Source: Phenylobacterium sp. (GTDB lineage Bacteria > Pseudomonadota > Alphaproteobacteria > Caulobacterales > Caulobacteraceae). From it: a stretch of DNA of 64,000 nt. The stretch is from contig NZ_JAUXXE010000043.1 in the NCBI RefSeq assembly GCF_030681155.1, positions 53,299 through 117,298 on the forward strand. Reading direction: 5' to 3'. Of this stretch, positions 63,928 through 64,000 are shown piece after piece (position 1 is the first letter of the stretch; every line of letters starts with the position of its first letter). The position numbers were made by a program, and so were the translations under genes. The notes beneath the pieces were generated by a model that had not been told where the DNA came from, made no database searches, and saw only the letters and a list, made by a program, of their open reading frames with translations.

Positions 63928-64000
63928 CTAGATCACGTGTTTCCATCCGCCAGGACCAGACGCGATCTCACCGCCGTCCACCCTCACCCGGGTCCCCGTC
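63928..64000 (-). CDS. C-terminus of a further gene (perhaps thiL), partial
   Basis: The reverse strand reads VDGGEIASGPGGWKHVI and then TAG at 63928-63930; the gene continues beyond the window. The GGWKH-type ending resembles thiamine-monophosphate kinase ThiL, and thiL next to hppA is a common alphaproteobacterial order. Only 23 codons are visible, so the name is an inference. Confidence 0.4.
   Translation of the reverse strand, partial: TGTRVRVDGGEIASGPGGWKHVI

Overview
The window is a GC-rich alphaproteobacterial chromosome segment, very probably from Caulobacter or a close relative (Caulobacteraceae). The clearest marker is a PopA-type protein (two receiver-like domains and a degenerate GGDEF domain with an intact c-di-GMP I-site). 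Supporting markers are the alphaproteobacterial block bamE / cytochrome bc1 chaperone / yceD-plsX-fabH-ihfA-merR, an NDUFS4-type complex I subunit, a two-domain cold-shock protein, the sdhE-mfd-recG neighbourhood and an H+-pyrophosphatase. No insertion sequence, prophage, CRISPR array or rRNA was seen. The window is almost all core genome, with four tRNA genes.

Layout. 1-7.3 kb: end of an RsmC-like methyltransferase, an RsuA-type pseudouridine synthase, a PPOX flavoprotein, a hybrid histidine kinase, a family-III CoA-transferase, an MFS transporter and TusA. 7.3-13.7 kb: BrkB/YihY membrane protein, PstS behind a candidate Pho box, a racemase of the AMACR type, an SDR, PopA and a coupled DUF1453 membrane protein. 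14-20.7 kb: DNA repair (mfd, recG) with sdhE, a lipoprotein, and a frameshifted exported-protein gene. 20.7-24.1 kb: quinone-oxidoreductase-like enzyme, NDH-2, DUF3089 protein. 24.2-27.5 kb: LPS inner-core precursors (hldD, hldE, kdsA). 27.7-33.2 kb: cyclopropane fatty acid synthase, then sulfur and amino acid genes (cysK, sseA, an amino-acid binding lipoprotein, metC). 33.2-38.1 kb: an M20 peptidase with an apparent frameshift, a YghA-like SDR, tRNA-Arg, NDUFS4-like protein, tRNA-Pro, thioesterase, DUF192 lipoprotein, double cold-shock protein, tRNA-Glu. 38.4-43.8 kb: recJ, glpX, hom, an AlaC-type aminotransferase. 44-48.7 kb: PHA synthase with a hydrolase and an exported protein, then a K+-channel-like protein. 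48.8-51.8 kb: exported MsrB, GNAT, argC, rpsI, rplM. 52-55.7 kb: PhoX phosphatase coupled to a P-loop kinase, heme A synthase, stress membrane protein, DUF2842. 55.8-64 kb: tRNA-Pro, an SRPBCC pseudogene, merR-ihfA-fabH-plsX-yceD-CBP3, divergent bamE, hppA, an exported protein and what is probably the end of thiL.

Several observations go beyond routine annotation: a three-heptamer Pho box before pstS; two apparent single-base frameshifts and one gene whose only well-placed start is ATC; an SRPBCC pseudogene inactivated at tryptophan codons; a nested palindrome between tRNA-Glu and the cold-shock gene; two GGAAC-type candidate general-stress promoters; and an unexplained strong hairpin in the divergent yihY-pstS spacer. 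I found no convincing new multi-gene system. The most notable items are regulatory sites, gene-decay events and small operons of unknown purpose. Start choices and promoter calls were made by eye.
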